Counted from the first letter of the stretch, positions 27,487-37,582 are shown. The stretch: DNA of 64,000 bases from Maridesulfovibrio salexigens DSM 2638 (GCF_000023445.1 NC_012881.1:749501-813500), one strand, 5' to 3'. A program made the numbers and translations. Notes: a model not told the origin generated them from the letters alone.

Positions 27487-29058
27487 TTGAGAAAAAACGA
27501 AGCTACTGCTTATGCGCGGGGATTAACCCCGGAACGGGAATTCAGCGCTGCTTATATGGATGTACGCAACCTGCGCTCATTGCTTGAGAAAGAACCAGAA
27601 TGCGCGGATAACGAAATCGTCCATGCGGTTTGGGATATACTTATTGAACAGCGTTACAGCTCTCAGCGTATGTCGCAGCTTCTTTATCGTGAATGCTCCA
27701 AAGCTATGGCGGCTGTCGGACACGGGTGCCCGGATTCGGGTGTTTCGCATTCAGCCTTGCAACTACAGGTTCAAGCTGCCTCAAGCTGTAAGAAATACGC
27801 TTCTATCGAGGCTTCCGGCGGACTGGGTGTTCTACCATTTGATATATCTCTGCCAGAACCGCCGGACTCGTTTTCCGGCTTTGCGCCCAGTGTAAAATGG
27901 GAAACTCTGCTCAGTAATGCCGAAGTTGTGGGCGAACCTGTTTTTTCCGGTCGCAGTGCGGTTATGGATGCCAAGGGCGATAACCGCATTTTCGCCATTA
28001 AAATTTTACGCAAGGGCGAGAATCCTGAAGGTTTACACCTTGAGGGCCGCTGGATGGAACGCCTGTGCAATGAGAGTGCTGCAGACGGTGTCCGTTTCGA
28101 TTGTCCCCAGCCTTACACTATTGGTGGGCACGTGGTTTTCAAGCTGGAAGGGCTGCCCGCAGATGCACCGGAAAACCTGCATGAAGATCGGTTCGCCATG
28201 GCCTACCATGCTCATAGCGATTATTTCATTTACCCTAATGATGACCGCGAGGATAAGCGTAGTTCCGCGGAAGAAATGCTTGAAATAATGGGCCGTAACT
28301 CTTTCCTGCTAGGTCAATTGGCAGGACGGGGCATAGTTCATGATGCGCCTATTCCTCTTTTCCATAATAGGGTGCAGGCCACCAGACGCACGGATGAAGG
28401 CGTGTATGAATGGCGCAGATTCGGGCGATTGGACCGGTGGTTGGACTCCTGCCGCTATCCAAATTTCGGGCGTTCCGGTTTGCGGGACTTTGAGCATTTA
28501 CAGGTAATGAAGCCGGGACGTGATCCATTTTACTGGGCCATCGGTTCACATTTCATGTCTATCCTGCTGGTGCTTGGCAGTTGGTTTCGGGCACAGGAGC
28601 CTGAACTTTGCGGTCTGGATGTCAACGATGAGCCAATTGATGCCCGCCATTTATTCGATGCAGATTTCTTTGAGCAAGTGGTTAAGCATTGCTTCGACAA
28701 ATATTACCACGGGTTTACCGGAAAAGAATTTCATAATGAAATCGACCTGCATATCCCGGAACTGGTGCAGGATATGATTAATGAGATGGGTGTTGATCGG
28801 CACATGTTTGAATTTATGCGTGTGGTGGATCAGGAACTTCTGGAAGACGATGAGTTTCGCAAATATCTCATTAAATGCGGTATGAAACCGGATAAGGCTT
28901 ATTCCATAGAAAAGAATAAAGAAGATATTCCCCTTACAACCGGACCGCATCTGGGAGACTTCAACAGTACCATATCATTGCCTGAAATTATCGAATGGTC
29001 TGCCATGGCTGCGGGGTGTTGTATTGCTTCGCGGGCTTTGGGAGATAGGTGGGGATAA
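27487..29058 (+). CDS. Kinase-fold-like protein, possibly SidJ-related pseudokinase
   Basis: The 523-residue soluble protein is divergent from the reductase operon, 204 bases away. Residues 1-130 are unrecognised. A segment from about residue 150 has kinase-lobe features: FSGRSAVMD, a beta-3-like FAIKILRKG (Lys near 172), and an alpha-C-like LEGRWMERL (Glu near 186). After it come GIVHDAPIPLFHNR near residue 281 (an HxD-N-like catalytic loop) and RRFGRLDRW in place of DFG. This arrangement reminds me of proteins named after Legionella SidJ, a glutamylase with a kinase fold. That is from memory and unchecked. The start is a TTG at 27487 with GAGGGG upstream. C-terminal 150 residues are helical, family unknown. 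Confidence 0.5.
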   Translation: MRKNEATAYARGLTPEREFSAAYMDVRNLRSLLEKEPECADNEIVHAVWDILIEQRYSSQRMSQLLYRECSKAMAAVGHGCPDSGVSHSALQLQVQAASSCKKYASIEASGGLGVLPFDISLPEPPDSFSGFAPSVKWETLLSNAEVVGEPVFSGRSAVMDAKGDNRIFAIKILRKGENPEGLHLEGRWMERLCNESAADGVRFDCPQPYTIGGHVVFKLEGLPADAPENLHEDRFAMAYHAHSDYFIYPNDDREDKRSSAEEMLEIMGRNSFLLGQLAGRGIVHDAPIPLFHNRVQATRRTDEGVYEWRRFGRLDRWLDSCRYPNFGRSGLRDFEHLQVMKPGRDPFYWAIGSHFMSILLVLGSWFRAQEPELCGLDVNDEPIDARHLFDADFFEQVVKHCFDKYYHGFTGKEFHNEIDLHIPELVQDMINEMGVDRHMFEFMRVVDQELLEDDEFRKYLIKCGMKPDKAYSIEKNKEDIPLTTGPHLGDFNSTISLPEIIEWSAMAAGCCIASRALGDRWG

Positions 29059-29125
29059 TCTTCAAGCTTACAATTGATATATCTTTTATTGCTCTAATTA
29101 ATGGGCATTAATTGGGGCGGTGACT

Positions 29126-31432
29126 TTACCGCACCTCAAATTCCACAGCATCAGCCCTTCCGATTTCATCACTTACTGAAATCCTGTGTCGTCCAACGTT
29201 TATTTCGGTGAACAGCTTCTCATCAAACTTGCCTTGATTGACCAAGCGTCCGTCAAGGAACCAGTATAAGGTTCCGCTGTCCGGTCCAGCTTCTGCTTTG
29301 AGGGCAATCTGCTGGAATTTCATCGGGGTGTCCTTGCGTAGCAGGTAGGGCGTGTTTGATGCCGGAGATATTATTTTCGGGGCGATACCGGAAGGAATCA
29401 GCCCGCAGTCCGGCGCCAGTGGTGGCAGGTGTGGTACTTCGAGATTGTTTTCCGCCCGCCATCTGGCAAGTTTGGCAGGGATAGTACGGATGATTTTTGC
29501 CTTGATGTCTTTGCGTCCGAGACATTCACCGGAAATTCGATAACCGCTTTTGGAATCCACGAAAATCTGACGGCAGTCTTCGCATGGATGCAAGCGTGTT
29601 TTTCCGGCAAGGGTGCGGATTGTTGCGCGCTTGGTGCAGAATGGTCCGGGGAGTTGACGGCTGTGGGCGCAGACTTCCACTTCACTGAGCCCTGAATCCT
29701 CCGGCGGTGCGGGGAGTTTGCCTCCCGGTGCAGCCATGCGAAGCAGATCGAAAAGAAGAGGTCCGCCGTGGACAGCCCCGGATATTCCTTTGCGCGGCCT
29801 GCCATCAGGGTTTCCAACCCAAACGCCGATGGCGTAATCACCCGAAAGACCCACTGCCCAAGCGTCACGGTGTCCGAAAGAAGTTCCGGTTTTCCAAGCC
29901 GTTTCAGGCATGTCGCGGGTAAGCATCCATGTCTCATTCATTTCCGGTCTGGTTACCGATGAAAGCATTTCAAGAACAAGCCATGCTGCCTGCGGAGAAA
30001 GAATCTGTGTTTCTACCGTATTTTCATTGCGGGAAATTGTGAAAGGTTTGAACTTACCACCATCAGCAAGTGACGCATAAAGGTTGGTCAGCTCGGTCAG
30101 CTTGATTTCGCAGCCACCCAAGGCAAGGGGCAGTCCGTATTCCATTGGCGATTTATCAAGTGTGCTGATTCCTCCTTTTTTGAGCAGCTCGATAAATTCC
30201 GCTACCCCGGTGCTGGCGAGAGTGTTTACTGCCGGGATATTGAGCGATTTTGCAAGAGCCTGCCTTACCGTGACCTGTCCATGATAAATGCGGTCATAGT
30301 TCTGCGGGGAATATCCGGCGTAATCCACGGGAATGTCATAAACGAAAGAATTCGGGACCAGCTTGCCTTGATCGAAGGCCAGCCCGTAGATGAAAGGCTT
30401 GAGGGTTGAACCGGGAGAGCGTTTTTTGTCAGCAAGATTGATGGCCCCGCCGTACCCTTTTTCAAAAAAATCCGCCGAACCGACCAGTGCACGTATCTCG
30501 CGGCTTGGAATATGAATTATCACGCAGGCAGCATTGTCGATGTCATCACTACGCAGACGGGCTACGTGGGTTTTGAGCATCTCCTGTGCGGCCTGCTGCA
30601 AAGTGGAATCAAGGGTTGTTTTTACTTCATTTTCTCGCCCATTTCGCTCTAAGACCATACGGGAAAAGTGAGGTGCTTCAAGCGGGACAGGCTTAATGGA
30701 ATCAGGCAATGGGAGTTTCATGTTGCGCGTAATTTCTTCTTCCGGAAAAACACCTTTTGCTGCCAGTTGATGCATGACGCGGTCGCGTCCTTCGCGTGCC
30801 TGCTGTGGATTGCGCAGGGGATCATAATAAACAGGGCCACGGGGAATGGTGGTCAGCAGAGCTGCTTCCCCCAGCGAAAGAGTATCCGGTCCATGTCCGA
30901 AATAGAAATGGGAAGCCGCCCCCACGCCGACAATATTCCCACCGTAGGGCAGCATGTTCAGGTATATTTCCAGCAATTCTTCATTTGAGTGATGTAATTT
31001 GAGTTGCAGGGCTCTGAAAGATTCAATGGATTTAGCCCATAAAGTCCGTTTCTTCGGCTCAGCCATACGTGCGATCTGCATGGGAATAGTTGAGGCCCCG
31101 GAGACAACACGGCCTGCGGCAATATTCATGATTGCAGCACGGACAATGGAAATGGGATTAATTCCCGGATGATATTCGAACCATTGATCTTCTGAAGCAA
31201 GCAAGGTTTTTTTCAATGCAGGAGAAATCTTGTCAAAATCTGCATGCATGCGCCGCGCCCCGTCCGGGGGCAGGAAAATACGCAACACCTTGCCGTCACG
31301 GTCTTTTACAACCGAGGCAACAGGCTGATACAGCTTGTGTTCAGGGAAAGGTAATAGAAGATCAAGCGCAAAAAAAGACGCGATCAGGAAGAATAACACT
31401 CCACCAAATATAAAAAGAATTTTCTTCCTCAT
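29126..31432 (-). CDS. pbpC: Penicillin-binding protein 1C (bifunctional)
   Basis: PbpC is a class A periplasmic enzyme that polymerises and cross-links glycan. It has an N-terminal membrane anchor (residues 5-24) and a GT51 domain with LLASEDQWFEYHPGIN (catalytic Glu near 80), GASTIPMQIARM and LEIYLNMLPYGGNIVG. The transpeptidase domain follows, with STLK near residue 342, SLN and KTGTS. A C-terminal BiPBP_C immunoglobulin-like domain has four cysteines in the preceding linker. At 768 residues it is the usual size. It lies just downstream of a bacterial alpha-2-macroglobulin gene on the same strand, the classical pbpC-yfhM pairing. Confidence 0.93.
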   Translation of the reverse strand: MRKKILFIFGGVLFFLIASFFALDLLLPFPEHKLYQPVASVVKDRDGKVLRIFLPPDGARRMHADFDKISPALKKTLLASEDQWFEYHPGINPISIVRAAIMNIAAGRVVSGASTIPMQIARMAEPKKRTLWAKSIESFRALQLKLHHSNEELLEIYLNMLPYGGNIVGVGAASHFYFGHGPDTLSLGEAALLTTIPRGPVYYDPLRNPQQAREGRDRVMHQLAAKGVFPEEEITRNMKLPLPDSIKPVPLEAPHFSRMVLERNGRENEVKTTLDSTLQQAAQEMLKTHVARLRSDDIDNAACVIIHIPSREIRALVGSADFFEKGYGGAINLADKKRSPGSTLKPFIYGLAFDQGKLVPNSFVYDIPVDYAGYSPQNYDRIYHGQVTVRQALAKSLNIPAVNTLASTGVAEFIELLKKGGISTLDKSPMEYGLPLALGGCEIKLTELTNLYASLADGGKFKPFTISRNENTVETQILSPQAAWLVLEMLSSVTRPEMNETWMLTRDMPETAWKTGTSFGHRDAWAVGLSGDYAIGVWVGNPDGRPRKGISGAVHGGPLLFDLLRMAAPGGKLPAPPEDSGLSEVEVCAHSRQLPGPFCTKRATIRTLAGKTRLHPCEDCRQIFVDSKSGYRISGECLGRKDIKAKIIRTIPAKLARWRAENNLEVPHLPPLAPDCGLIPSGIAPKIISPASNTPYLLRKDTPMKFQQIALKAEAGPDSGTLYWFLDGRLVNQGKFDEKLFTEINVGRHRISVSDEIGRADAVEFEVR

Positions 31433-31465
31433 TACGAAATTTTATTAACCGACAGTACTATTAAA

Positions 31466-31542
31466 AGTTTTGGAAGGGATGGGGTCTGGGGAAGGGAAAC
31501 TTTTTACAAAAAGTTTCCCTTCCCCAGCCGCCGGAGGCTTCG
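31466..31542. repeat. Dispersed hairpin repeat, copy 1
   Basis: Between the alpha-2-macroglobulin stop (31543) and pbpC lies a 42-base hairpin, CTGGGGAAGGGAAACTTTTT with its exact complement and a 2-base loop (31486-31527). The tag CCGCCGGAGGCTTCG follows and abuts the stop codon. The same design recurs at 62.3 and 63.2 kb. A run of A/T in the hairpin arms could act as a bidirectional transcription stop. Confidence 0.8.
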
Positions 31543-34500
31543 TTATTTAATAATCATCTTACCTAATGCGGTAGCTGCGGACTTTTCAGGATCATACATA
31601 CCTTCCACCTGCACCGGGGGCACTTTAAATTCCCCACGGGTCACGGCGCGCAGCAGGGTCACGTTCTCGACCTTGCCTTTGGCGGGTATGCTGGAAAAGA
31701 CCAGCACTCTGTCATCGCGGATATCCACGTGATCAGGCTGAACATTGCCCTTGGTAATCCACGGCAGATCCTCGCGGGTGGCAAGCTTGGTGTTCTCCGG
31801 CTCAAGACCGGACGGCAACAGGCAGCTGATGACTGCATTGGATACGGGCTTGGCTGTGGAAGTAACCACGGTACGCATAGCTACAAGCTGGCCTTGCTTG
31901 ATATCACCCAAGTCGAGCGGTTCACCATCACGGGTCAGGAATTCACGTTTGATATCCAGACCGTTGGAATATGGTTTCCAGCTTTCAATGGTCGGAACAG
32001 CGCGGCTGTTGATAGCCCAGACGAAGGAACCTCCTTCGGGGGCTGCATCAAGCATGATGGAAAGCGGTTCATCGCCTTTGACTGTGACCTGCGCGGTGCC
32101 GTTGGTTTCAAAAGCAGCGAGTTCTTTGTCGCCACTCATGATTTTACCGGACGGATGCGGCACGGACTTGGTCTGACCGTAGAAAGAGCCTAAAGCGAGG
32201 AATCCGAGGCTGTTATCCTGAGTCACGTTGCGACCGTTATCAGCCATGAGATTGTAAAGTTTGTTGGCAAGCTGCGGGATTGCATCATCTTTACGGTCAG
32301 CTTCCATACGCACCAAGAGTTCAAGGGCGATGTCGCGGACTTCGGAGCTGAAGAGCTGATCCTTGTCCTTTCCTTTTACCGGAGCAGGCTTGGCGGAGAT
32401 GAGTTCCCTGTAGGCTGCCATGTCTCCGGAAGCGGCAAAAGCACCCGCCAGCAGGGTCAGGGACAGCTTATCCATATCTGCGGCTTTGTTTTCGCGTAGA
32501 TAGTTCATGGGACCATGCATTACCTTGCCGGAACGGGCCAGCACATACTGGGCGTAGCAGGGCAGACGGTATGAATAGCCTTCACGAATAGTGTCTGCGT
32601 AGTTGTTGGCAACAAAACGCTTGGCTCTGTTAAGGAGCATACTGTCTACCTGATAGCCGGAAATGGCGACCTGTTGCAGGAAGTGCAGCACGTAAACTGA
32701 TACCCAAGGCTCAGAACGGTGCGCGCCGGGCCACATGGCAAAACCGCCGTCGGAAGTCTGCATCATGGACAGTCTGCTCAAAGCGGACTGAACCATGTAT
32801 TGCGGGGATTCCTTTTCAAAGGACTGCGGTGAAAGTTCGCGGGCAAGTTCCGGGAACTTCAGCAGCGGGAAAGCCTGCGATACAGTCTGCTCTGCACATC
32901 CGTAGGGATAGTGGAGCAGGTAGTCGAGCTTTCCGGCAAGGCGCAGCATGGGCTGGTTGCCGATTATGAGTGTTCTTTCAGCAGTGCCGACACGCATACC
33001 TTCAAGCTTTGCCGGAAGGTCGGTTGATTTGTCTTTGATGAAACCGGACTCGGATGAACGCTGCACAGGCAGGGCCGCGCGTATGTTCAGATCGATGGAG
33101 GTACCGGCTTTTTCTTCGTTACCCTCAGCGGAGAACTTGAAGCTTGTCGGACCGAGGTCCGCTCCGGTCTGGGTTTTGAAGAAAGCGGTCTTCTGCCTGC
33201 CGTGTGGTACGGTGAATCCTTCCAGTCCCATTTCATTGCTCATAGCACCGCTGGTTTTAACAGCAATATTGAAAGTGCCGTCTTCCGGGGTGTCGTTGCG
33301 GACACTGACCGGGATGTCGAATATTTCATCCGGGGCCAGAAAACGGGGCAGGGTCGGGGTGACCATGAGCGGTGAACGCACGGTCATGATTTTCGAGGTG
33401 GAACCGAATTTCCTGCCGTCACTGACTACAGCCATAACGCGCAGGGCTCCGCTGAACTCAGGGATTTTGGCATTGAATTCGGCCTTGCCGTTTTTGTCAG
33501 CAGTGATGATGCCGGACCAGAAGGTAACCGGCTTGACTCTGCGGATGGCAGAGCTTCCTGCAAACTGTTTCATCATGGCCAGTTCCATGCCACCGCCTGC
33601 AAGCGCCTTATTGATGGGGCCTGCATCGGGCATGAGCAGTCCGAAGGTGTCGGACCAGCGTACACCGAGAGCGCGTTTGGCATAGAAGTAGTCAAATGGA
33701 CTTGGAGTCTTTTGACCGGAAAGGCGCAAGATGCCTTCATCCACAGCTGCGATGGTCAGCTTTGCTCCGGGCTTGGTCTGGACCTGCAAGGTCACTGTCC
33801 GTTCGGGACGGGTAGTCTTGGGGCAGGTTATATCAATGCCGAGCCTGTTGCTTTCACGGTCCACAAACAAGGGAACCGCGCCTACTGCCCGCGCACTGGA
33901 ACCCGCTTCAAGCTTGTTTACTGAGCGGATCAGGGTTGCAGTTACGTATGCATTGGTGCTTATACCCTTTTGTACCGGAGCCTTGATGGTAGCAGTGTTG
34001 CCTTCCACTTCAAGCTCTTTGGTCCAGCGGATGGAGTTGTCTTCGATGGCAACCATCATACGTCCTGCAAAGGGAGTACGGATTTGGTATTCTGCCATTT
34101 CGCCGGGTTTGTAATCACCTTTGCGGGTGGGGATGATTTCCAGACGGGCCGGATTCTCCAAAGCCCAAGGGGAATAACCCCAGCCACCGCAAAAGAAATC
34201 AGCCTGTGCGGAAACCCCGGATTCGGGATCGCTGAGAATTACCCGATAGCTGCCGAATTCCGGCGGGGTGACCTTGAAGGAACCGGTAGCATCCTTTGCG
34301 GAAATCTCGCGGGTTTCCAGCAACTGCGGGTCACGCTCGGTAACGTATTTATATGAACCGGACGGAGTGGCGCGGACAATGGTCTGCCAGCGGTCGCGGT
34401 AAAGCTTCATAAGCAGTTTTCCGGCTGCGGTCTTTACTCCGTTCGGGGTCAGGGTTACGTAATCAAGTTTTACGGATTCCCCCTGTTCATAGCCCTGCTT

Positions 34501-36942
34501 GGTCAGTTTTTTCAGGCCGGGGTAGAACTTTGAGATAAGCACCGGATCGATTTTCGAAGCAGTGACTCCACGTCCTCCGGTTTCGCTTACCCGTGCAGTC
34601 ATCCTTGCCTGAATGGCGGAGTCTGACTTGAGGGTTGCCGGGATGTCTGTGCTGAATGAGAATTTGCCTGATTCATCCAGTTTTGCGTCAGTTTTTAGAA
34701 TTTCACGGGGCTTGAAAGAACTTTTATCGGTGTTGAAGCGGTAGTTCTCATAGCCTTCGGGAGTGAAGTCGGCAGGCTCAAGCATCACCCTTGCAGACAC
34801 CGGAAGGTCTTCTGCCGGGGGACCGAATAAGTATCGTCCTTCAACTTCAAAATTAAGTTTCTGTCCAACCGAAGCTGGCTTGGAAGTGAGGATTTCCGCG
34901 CTGATGCGGTCCGGCATGAAGTCTTCCACTGAATAGCGGAAGTTACCGATACGTTCCTTACCTGCCAGCAGCTTGATGTTGAACTGTCCGGTGGGTGAGT
35001 AGTCCGGAATGTCTCGTTTAAATTCAATCATGCCTTGATTGTCAGTATGGACGGTGCGGCGGAAAAGTTCACGTCCGCGCTGGTCGGAATAGACCAAGAC
35101 CACGGGCATTTTCTTTGGCGGCTTAAGGGTGCGGTCACGGACCACAGCCACGCCTTTAACGGTTTCGCCGGGACGGTAAAGATTGCGTTCACCGTAGGTA
35201 TAGGCGGTCAGTCCTTTGGGAGAAAGCCGCTGTCCGGCAATATCCAGTCCGGAGCGATCGGTGGCGAAACGGTCCATGAGCATAAAAGTCATGTCGTTCT
35301 TGCGTGTTACCACAGCCATGTATGGACGGCCGAGGTCCTTACGTAGGTCCTTTTTCTTGAATACCAGTATCCCCCGGGAGTTGGTGGTTCCCGAACCCAT
35401 GATCTGGTTGCGGTTGCTGATTAACTGTACTTTAGCATCAACAACGGGCTTGAGGTCTGAAAGCGAAGAAATCCAGAACAGGGTTTCTTCATCCCCTTGC
35501 TTCGCGACTACACCGAGATCGGTGACCATGACCCAGCGTTGAACGCCCATTCCCTTACCCGGAACCATTGCTCCGATGCGGTAAAGTCCTTTACCTCCCT
35601 CGGCAATGAAGCTTTTCACAGACAGGGGAGTGGTTGTTTTCATGTTCTTTTTGCCGGAAGTCTTAACTTTACCTGAGAAAATGCGATTGCCCAAAGCTGC
35701 GGAGATTCCACCGCCATATGTGTTGGGATCAAAGGCCATATAGCCGTAATGGGTGAAGAGAGAAAAAAAGTTGTTTGGGAATACTCGGTCAACAGTGATA
35801 CTTACATCGCGGGTGTTTACAGTCTCAATGCCAAGTGTTTTGTACCCTGATTCGGAAAGAAACATACCGGCGGATGAGAAATCGGCGCTCGGTTCAATAT
35901 CCGGGATAACGATGTTTTCATTGATTGATTTTTCAAGCAGGGCTCCGTCGGCTGCGGTCAGTCCTTTTTTTAGGGTGACGGAGTATTTCTTACCAGGTTT
36001 GAAGGAGCCGGAAAGAATCAGCTTTTTACCGGATGCGGCAGCAGAAACATTAATGGCGGGATTGATGCTCAGCATTTCAAGACCCTGGGCCGGAATCACA
36101 GGACTGGAAAATCCCAGTTCCACTCTTGCACCGTTAAGGGAGCTTGATGCTTTGTACCCGGAATAGGTGAGCACCGGATCGAAAACTACTTCGATTTTCT
36201 TTTCATAATCCTTGCCCAGTACCATAGCTCCGCGTCCATCGGGCAGGTCTTTGCTGATTTTTAATACATATGTCTTGGGATCAACTTCTTTTTCAACAGG
36301 CAAGCTGACAAAGCGTTGATAGTAATCATCGTAATTGGTGGTGATGCTTAAGGGAATTTCTTTGCCTTCCGGTCCGGTCAGAGAAATGTTTTTCAGTGTA
36401 TTTTCGGGAGTTACGTAGTTGCTGAAATTGATATGACCTTCAATACGCACTTTGCGTCCCTGACCAGCAACAGGTTCGGTTTGCAGTCCGATCTCTTTGA
36501 CCCCGAAACTTCCGGTCTGCACGGTGAATGTTTTTTCCCCGGCTAGAACCTGACCTTTTAGCAGGAAATTTTCCGGCTTAAGTTCGATGGTAAAACGAGT
36601 GTCTCCCTTAAAAGCAGGATCGGCGGTAAAGCGCAGCGCATAGGGGTTAATCCAGCGCCATTCACCTTTTACTTCCGGGGAGATTGTGGCCGGGATTTTT
36701 TTCAGTGCATAGGAGGGTGTTTCCGGTCCGATGGGCATGTCAAAAGCGAGCAGCAATTGCGAATATCCCTGACTGTCGAGACTTACGTCAGTTACTTTTA
36801 CCCCATCTCCGGAATCAATTCTGGCGGATACAGATTCATGCTTTGCTTTAAGCAGTCCCGCTGCCTGAATGATGCAGATCATGAGGAGCAGGGCGATGAT
36901 GATATTCTTTTTATCTTTGAACGGGGTTGGTCCTCTGTCCAT
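31543..36942 (-). CDS. Bacterial alpha-2-macroglobulin (YfhM-like)
   Basis: This 1799-residue periplasmic protein is a broad-range protease trap. The N-terminus (KNIIIALLLMICIIQAAGLL) is a signal anchor; I see no lipobox Cys, unlike E. coli YfhM. Successive macroglobulin-like domains are followed by a complement-type thioester, YGCAEQT near residue 1345, so covalent capture of proteases is predicted. The bait region should lie before this. A GAGGA site precedes the ATG. It is the upstream partner of pbpC, and the two would guard and repair the wall together, as in E. coli. Confidence 0.9.
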   Translation of the reverse strand: MDRGPTPFKDKKNIIIALLLMICIIQAAGLLKAKHESVSARIDSGDGVKVTDVSLDSQGYSQLLLAFDMPIGPETPSYALKKIPATISPEVKGEWRWINPYALRFTADPAFKGDTRFTIELKPENFLLKGQVLAGEKTFTVQTGSFGVKEIGLQTEPVAGQGRKVRIEGHINFSNYVTPENTLKNISLTGPEGKEIPLSITTNYDDYYQRFVSLPVEKEVDPKTYVLKISKDLPDGRGAMVLGKDYEKKIEVVFDPVLTYSGYKASSSLNGARVELGFSSPVIPAQGLEMLSINPAINVSAAASGKKLILSGSFKPGKKYSVTLKKGLTAADGALLEKSINENIVIPDIEPSADFSSAGMFLSESGYKTLGIETVNTRDVSITVDRVFPNNFFSLFTHYGYMAFDPNTYGGGISAALGNRIFSGKVKTSGKKNMKTTTPLSVKSFIAEGGKGLYRIGAMVPGKGMGVQRWVMVTDLGVVAKQGDEETLFWISSLSDLKPVVDAKVQLISNRNQIMGSGTTNSRGILVFKKKDLRKDLGRPYMAVVTRKNDMTFMLMDRFATDRSGLDIAGQRLSPKGLTAYTYGERNLYRPGETVKGVAVVRDRTLKPPKKMPVVLVYSDQRGRELFRRTVHTDNQGMIEFKRDIPDYSPTGQFNIKLLAGKERIGNFRYSVEDFMPDRISAEILTSKPASVGQKLNFEVEGRYLFGPPAEDLPVSARVMLEPADFTPEGYENYRFNTDKSSFKPREILKTDAKLDESGKFSFSTDIPATLKSDSAIQARMTARVSETGGRGVTASKIDPVLISKFYPGLKKLTKQGYEQGESVKLDYVTLTPNGVKTAAGKLLMKLYRDRWQTIVRATPSGSYKYVTERDPQLLETREISAKDATGSFKVTPPEFGSYRVILSDPESGVSAQADFFCGGWGYSPWALENPARLEIIPTRKGDYKPGEMAEYQIRTPFAGRMMVAIEDNSIRWTKELEVEGNTATIKAPVQKGISTNAYVTATLIRSVNKLEAGSSARAVGAVPLFVDRESNRLGIDITCPKTTRPERTVTLQVQTKPGAKLTIAAVDEGILRLSGQKTPSPFDYFYAKRALGVRWSDTFGLLMPDAGPINKALAGGGMELAMMKQFAGSSAIRRVKPVTFWSGIITADKNGKAEFNAKIPEFSGALRVMAVVSDGRKFGSTSKIMTVRSPLMVTPTLPRFLAPDEIFDIPVSVRNDTPEDGTFNIAVKTSGAMSNEMGLEGFTVPHGRQKTAFFKTQTGADLGPTSFKFSAEGNEEKAGTSIDLNIRAALPVQRSSESGFIKDKSTDLPAKLEGMRVGTAERTLIIGNQPMLRLAGKLDYLLHYPYGCAEQTVSQAFPLLKFPELARELSPQSFEKESPQYMVQSALSRLSMMQTSDGGFAMWPGAHRSEPWVSVYVLHFLQQVAISGYQVDSMLLNRAKRFVANNYADTIREGYSYRLPCYAQYVLARSGKVMHGPMNYLRENKAADMDKLSLTLLAGAFAASGDMAAYRELISAKPAPVKGKDKDQLFSSEVRDIALELLVRMEADRKDDAIPQLANKLYNLMADNGRNVTQDNSLGFLALGSFYGQTKSVPHPSGKIMSGDKELAAFETNGTAQVTVKGDEPLSIMLDAAPEGGSFVWAINSRAVPTIESWKPYSNGLDIKREFLTRDGEPLDLGDIKQGQLVAMRTVVTSTAKPVSNAVISCLLPSGLEPENTKLATREDLPWITKGNVQPDHVDIRDDRVLVFSSIPAKGKVENVTLLRAVTRGEFKVPPVQVEGMYDPEKSAATALGKMIIK

Positions 36943-37172
36943 GTTGAAATCCTCGTTTATGTAAAATTTATGAAATAGCGTTTGATAACCGGGCAGATAA
37001 TGCCATTTTTTTTGTTCGCAGTCATCGTAGGAAAACTGGCGTATTTGATATTAATAACATGTTTTTTATGGATTTGTCCGTTTAGTCATATATGTTTGCA
37101 AGATGGTGACAACTATGTATAGTTATATGAAAAATTAAATATAAACCATAAGAGTGGTAATGGGAGTCAGTT

Positions 37173-37580
37173 TTGGAAAATCATAATATTGCGATTATCG
37201 GTCTGGGGAGAATCGGCACTGCCTTTTTAAAGAAAGCTATGTCCAGTGATTGTGACATGACTGTTAAGGCAGTCTGTGAAATGTGCGATACCCCGGGCCG
37301 AAAAATGGCTGAAGATGATAATGTCCCGGTTATGGAGTTGGCGGACATTGTAGGTCTGGGGGTTGATATTGATATCATTTTCGACCTTACCGGAGATCAA
37401 AATGTTTCCCGCATGTTACGGGAAAAACTGCTTCAGGTCGGCAATACCTATACAGATGTGGCACCTGCAAGAGTGACCAGATTGGTCTGGACTCTTATTG
37501 CAGGTGATGAATATCTGCCGGATCTGGGTAAAAGTAAGAGCCAGATTTATGCAGATATCCTGCTTGAAGGAGCGAAATAG
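37173..37580 (+). CDS. Small Rossmann-fold NAD(P)-binding protein
   Basis: This 135-residue protein begins with a strand-loop-helix NAD(P) motif, IAIIGLGRIGTAFL, and continues as a single Rossmann domain (VKAVCEMCD, DIDIIFDLTG). It lacks the catalytic domain of dehydrogenases such as aspartate or homoserine dehydrogenase. It may therefore sense a dinucleotide or bind a partner rather than catalyse. The start is TTG at 37173-37175, with GGGAG 6 bases upstream; no ATG would keep the nucleotide motif complete. It is divergent from the alpha-2-macroglobulin gene, across a 230-base AT-rich gap, and convergent with the histidine kinase gene. Confidence 0.7.
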   Translation: MENHNIAIIGLGRIGTAFLKKAMSSDCDMTVKAVCEMCDTPGRKMAEDDNVPVMELADIVGLGVDIDIIFDLTGDQNVSRMLREKLLQVGNTYTDVAPARVTRLVWTLIAGDEYLPDLGKSKSQIYADILLEGAK

Positions 37581-37582
37581 GT

